From NCBI GenBank assembly GCA_945867875.1, contig CAMBJF010000153.1, positions 1 to 5,992 on the forward strand: a stretch of DNA of 5,992 nt. The letters are read 5' to 3'. Source of the DNA: an uncultured Ruminococcus sp. GTDB taxonomy: Bacteria; Bacillota; Clostridia; Oscillospirales; Ruminococcaceae. Numbering within the stretch: position 1 is the stretch's first letter; every line of letters starts with the position of its first letter. Positions 5,914 to 5,992 of the stretch are shown in pieces. Both the position numbers and the translations under genes were made by a program. The notes beneath the pieces were generated by a model, which was not told the origin of the DNA, ran no database searches, and saw nothing but the letters and a program-made list of their open reading frames with translations.

Positions 5914-5937
5914 GGGCAGATACATTCATATCTGCCC
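5914..5937 (-). terminator. Hairpin, possible terminator of a gene beyond the window
   Basis: GGGCAGATA (5914-5922) and TATCTGCCC (5929-5937) form a perfect 9-bp stem around a 6-base loop. On the minus strand it is followed by TTTATAAG, a short T run. It could end a transcript entering from the right edge, or form part of the HMA gene leader. On the plus strand no T run follows. Confidence 0.4.
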
Positions 5938-5950
5938 CCAGTCTGTCGAA

Positions 5951-5982
5951 TAACCCCTAATTCGCAAGCGGATTAGGGGTTA
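5951..5982. repeat. Long inverted repeat near the right edge
   Basis: TAACCCCTAAT (5951-5961) and ATTAGGGGTTA (5972-5982) are perfectly complementary over 11 bp. A G-U pair and two G-C pairs can extend the stem to 14 bp with a CAAG loop. No proper T run follows on either strand. It may be a terminator of an upstream gene used without a strong U tract, or a dispersed intergenic repeat. The bases between this and the preceding hairpin hold no gene. Confidence 0.5.
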
Positions 5983-5992
5983 AAAAGTATAT

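Overview
The window looks like one end of a draft contig from a low- to mid-GC Gram-positive anaerobe. Clostridia, and within them a Ruminococcus-like member of the Oscillospiraceae, is my best guess. The reasons are the style of the GAF/PAS hybrid kinase, the small DUF6110-like protein beside a heavy-metal P-type ATPase, the purine-rich AGAGG ribosome binding sites, and AT-rich intergenic regions with SigA-type promoters. The organism is an inference. The first 28 bases are not genomic: they are a residual Illumina Nextera transposase adapter.

All supported genes lie on the minus strand, so transcription runs from high to low coordinates. Reading in that direction, 5992-5862 holds two strong inverted repeats and a short palindrome. 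Next is a small soluble HMA-fold metal-binding protein with a CxxC site (5601-5861). A 182-base gap follows, with a weak terminator, a very good extended -10 SigA promoter and a structured 5' leader. After it come a small membrane protein of DUF6110/PacL-like type (5170-5418) and, directly abutting it, a 690-residue P1B-like heavy-metal ATPase (3097-5169) that ends in a textbook intrinsic terminator (3040-3086). This is a compact metal-efflux module: a CxxC carrier or chaperone, a small membrane partner and the pump. The metal cannot be read from the sequence, and the pump lacks the usual proline in its transmembrane metal-site motif.

The 323-base gap 2774-3096 is the most interesting stretch. 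After the ATPase terminator it holds a SigA promoter (2968-2995), then an RNA element matching the GEMM-I (cyclic di-GMP-I) riboswitch aptamer (about 2861-2935), then a terminator hairpin with a T6 tract (2820-2852) and an alternative antiterminator pairing. The regulated gene is an 873-residue soluble hybrid histidine kinase (GAF-PAS-PAS-HisKA-HATPase-REC, 152-2773). The layout suggests that a second messenger controls transcription of a cytoplasmic phosphorelay kinase through premature termination. The aptamer has several A-C mismatches in its helices, so it may be divergent.

No rRNA, tRNA, CRISPR or mobile element was seen. The long open frames on the plus strand are shadows of the minus-strand genes.
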